From assembly GCF_000146185.1 (NCBI RefSeq), contig NC_012778.1:417501-481500 (forward strand): DNA of 64,000 bases. The letters run 5' to 3'. Under the pieces are notes generated by a model. It worked only from the letters and a program-made list of their open reading frames with translations, was not told where the DNA came from and did not search any database. Shown piece by piece: positions 62,229 through 64,000 of this stretch (the stretch's first letter is position 1; each line of letters begins with the position of its first letter). The position numbers and the translations under genes are program-made. This stretch comes from [Eubacterium] eligens ATCC 27750. Lineage in GTDB: Bacteria > Bacillota > Clostridia > Lachnospirales > Lachnospiraceae.

Positions 62229-63098
62229 ATGAGAAAAGGAATTAAAAAGTTACTTACAGTTGCATTAACAGCAACATTAGGACTTGCAGCATTAGCAGGC
62301 TGTGGAACAGGTACATCATCAAATGGAGATGGCTCAGCAAACGGAGGTACAACTAAGGAGCTTTCAGGAAAGATTCAGTTAGCAGGAAGTACATCAATGG
62401 AAAAGATGTGTGGTGCTCTCATGGAAGCATTCATGGAAGAATATCCTAATGTAACAGTAACAACAGAATATACAGGTTCAGGCGCAGGTATTGAGTCAGT
62501 AACATCCGGAGCAGTTGATATTGGTAACGCTTCAAGAGCTTTATCTGATAAAGAAAAGTCAGCAGGTATTGAGGAGAACATCGTAGCAATTGATGGTATC
62601 GCAATGATTACTGATAAGAACAACAAAGTTACTAATGTAACAAAGCAGCAGCTCACAGATATCTACACAGGTAAGATTACTAACTGGAAGGATCTCGGCG
62701 GTTCAGACGAAGCTATCGTAGTAATCGGCAGAGAGGCAGCTTCTGGTACAAGAGGAGCATTTGAGGAACTTCTTGAAGTTAAGAATAAATGTGCTTATGC
62801 ACAGGAACTTGACAGTACAGGTGCTGTACTTGCCAAGGTAGCAGCAACTCCAGGTGCAATCGGATATGTTTCATTAGATGTAGTTGATAAGACAGTTGCA
62901 GCTTTAAAGCTTGATGGTGTAGATGCAACAGAGGATAACATTAAGGCTGGTAAGTATACGCTTTCAAGACCATTTGTAATGGCTACTAAGGGTTCTGTTT
63001 CATCACAGAGTGAGCTTGTTCAGACTTGGTTTAACTTCGTAAAGTCTGAAGCTGGTAAGAAGGTTATCAAGGGAGTTGGCTTAATCCTCCCAGAGTAA
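62229..63098 (+). CDS. pstS: phosphate ABC transporter substrate-binding lipoprotein
   Basis: 289 residues. Signal peptide with lipobox 'LAALAGC' (C25), Gly/Ser linker, then a PBP fold with 'GSTSMEKMCGAL', 'EYTGSGAGIESV' and 'IGREAASGTRGAFEE', which hold phosphate. Binds phosphate outside the membrane and passes it to PstCAB. 'aggaagg' precedes the start. Confidence 0.95.
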   Translation: MRKGIKKLLTVALTATLGLAALAGCGTGTSSNGDGSANGGTTKELSGKIQLAGSTSMEKMCGALMEAFMEEYPNVTVTTEYTGSGAGIESVTSGAVDIGNASRALSDKEKSAGIEENIVAIDGIAMITDKNNKVTNVTKQQLTDIYTGKITNWKDLGGSDEAIVVIGREAASGTRGAFEELLEVKNKCAYAQELDSTGAVLAKVAATPGAIGYVSLDVVDKTVAALKLDGVDATEDNIKAGKYTLSRPFVMATKGSVSSQSELVQTWFNFVKSEAGKKVIKGVGLILPE

Positions 63099-63133
63099 GC
63101 CGGTAAATATAGATTCTGAATGGAGAGATTGAC

Positions 63134-64000
63134 ATGGAAGAGGTTATAAATGTTGGTATGAATAGAATAAATAAAACACCAGCAGCTGTTAAGGTAACAG
63201 CAAATGGTTCTTTAAAAGGTAATAAAAAGTCAAAGCATGCAAGTGAAAGCGTGGCACGGTTTATATTCCTTATATGTGCGGTAGTAGCTATCCTGGCAGT
63301 ATGCTCCATTACTATCTATATGTTCATAAAAGGAACAGAGAGTCTTAAAAGTGTCGGAATAGCAGATTTGCTCTTTAAAACAGTATGGGCACCAACGGCT
63401 ACACCACCTGCATATGGAATTGTATACATAATTCTTTCTTCAATTGCAGGAACAACACTTGCGATTCTTATCGGTGTTCCAATTGGATTATTAACAGCAG
63501 TTTTTTTGACAGAGATAGCAGGGAAAAAACTTGCAGCAGTAGTTCAGCCGGCGGTTGAATTACTTGCAGCAATTCCTTCTGTTATATACGGACTTCTCGG
63601 ATTAATGTTATTAAACCCCCTCCTTTATAAATTAGAAAAGCATGTATTCGCGAATTCCACAACACATCAGTACACAGGAGGAGCTAACCTCCTGGCTGCA
63701 GTGCTGGTGCTTGCAATTATGATACTTCCAACAGTTATCAATATGAGCGCGTCAGCAATCAGGGCAGTACCAATGAATTTGAGAGCAACATCACTTGCTC
63801 TTGGAGCAACTAAGATACAGACAATTTTCAAGGTTGTAGTTCCGGCAGCCAAGTCAGGAATTATAACAGGAATCGTTTTAGGTATAGGAAGAGCCTTAGG
63901 TGAGGCAATGGCTATTAATCTGGTAGCCGGTGGTTCAGTAAATCTGCCGCTTCCATTCAACTCAGTCAGATTTCTTACAACACAGATTGTAAGTGAGATG
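63134..64000 (+). CDS. pstC: phosphate ABC transporter permease PstC (cut by window end)
   Basis: 289 codons visible, no stop before the window ends. Long N-terminal cytoplasmic tail (about 1-40), first membrane segment near 42-65, then 'GVPIGLLTAVFLTEIAG', 'AAIPSVIYGLLGLM' and the permease loop 'LRATSLALGATKIQTIFKVV' with 'GRALGEAMAI'. ATG 63134 lies 6 nt after 'ggagaga', 35 nt after pstS. Confidence 0.93.
   Translation, partial: MEEVINVGMNRINKTPAAVKVTANGSLKGNKKSKHASESVARFIFLICAVVAILAVCSITIYMFIKGTESLKSVGIADLLFKTVWAPTATPPAYGIVYIILSSIAGTTLAILIGVPIGLLTAVFLTEIAGKKLAAVVQPAVELLAAIPSVIYGLLGLMLLNPLLYKLEKHVFANSTTHQYTGGANLLAAVLVLAIMILPTVINMSASAIRAVPMNLRATSLALGATKIQTIFKVVVPAAKSGIITGIVLGIGRALGEAMAINLVAGGSVNLPLPFNSVRFLTTQIVSEM

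Overview
The window is about 64 kb of a low-GC Firmicute chromosome. Flagellin, T-box control, tRNAs without encoded CCA, DUF5688-type accessory genes and pectin-active enzymes (GH28 polygalacturonase, CE12-like acetylesterase) point to a flagellated, pectin-using Lachnospiraceae such as Lachnospira (Eubacterium) eligens. The species is an inference.

Layout. 0-5.5 kb: 3' end of a 23S rRNA followed directly by a seven-tRNA array with no 5S between, an Asn/Ser-rich small protein, rhodanese, RlmL-like methyltransferase, rdgB, phosphoesterase, and a six-tRNA array. 5.55-10.2 kb: an accessory island bounded by two imperfect ~173-bp direct repeats, with an XRE-membrane regulator, peptidase E, DUF5688 and DUF1643-like genes, plus dinD and IS200 remnants. 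10.6-17.3 kb: methyltransferase, EAL phosphodiesterase, Mrp ATPase, glycosyltransferase, MATE exporter. 17.3-20.1 kb: flagellin and a CsrA-like gene on the minus strand, next to a 766-bp element bounded by perfect 33-bp inverted repeats. The element encodes a short tyrosine recombinase and carries a near-consensus sigma-28 promoter. This looks like a self-contained invertible switch for the csrA-flagellin pair, and in the sequenced orientation the promoter faces away from them. 20-36 kb: tRNA-Leu, epimerase, alcohol and aldehyde dehydrogenases, deacetylase, CapA, glnA with an ANTAR regulator, dapF, folate enzymes, lrgAB, a GntR regulator, phosphatase, acetylesterase and a tandem hemerythrin. 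36-43.6 kb: T-box, aspS, a 547-bp gap with two inverted palindromic units, gatCAB and GH28. 44-48.8 kb: purC, purF, a fused siroheme enzyme and an HD hydrolase. 48.8-55.8 kb: a broken DUF4143 ATPase gene, an Agr-like two-component pair, and a divergent beta-propeller/lipoprotein/ABC-permease-like operon. 55.9-64 kb: purB, flavoprotein, PLD protein, tRNA-Val and tRNA-Met, a structured element before alkD, MATE, pstS and the start of pstC.

Most of the window is ordinary core metabolism. The main unexplained signals are the sigma-28 invertible switch (19.3-20.06 kb), the paired palindromic units with different stems but shared boxes (38.39-38.89 kb), and a repeated leader that supplies ribosome binding sites to folD and the acetylesterase (30.1 and 35.2 kb). 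All functional calls come from reading the sequence; no database was searched.
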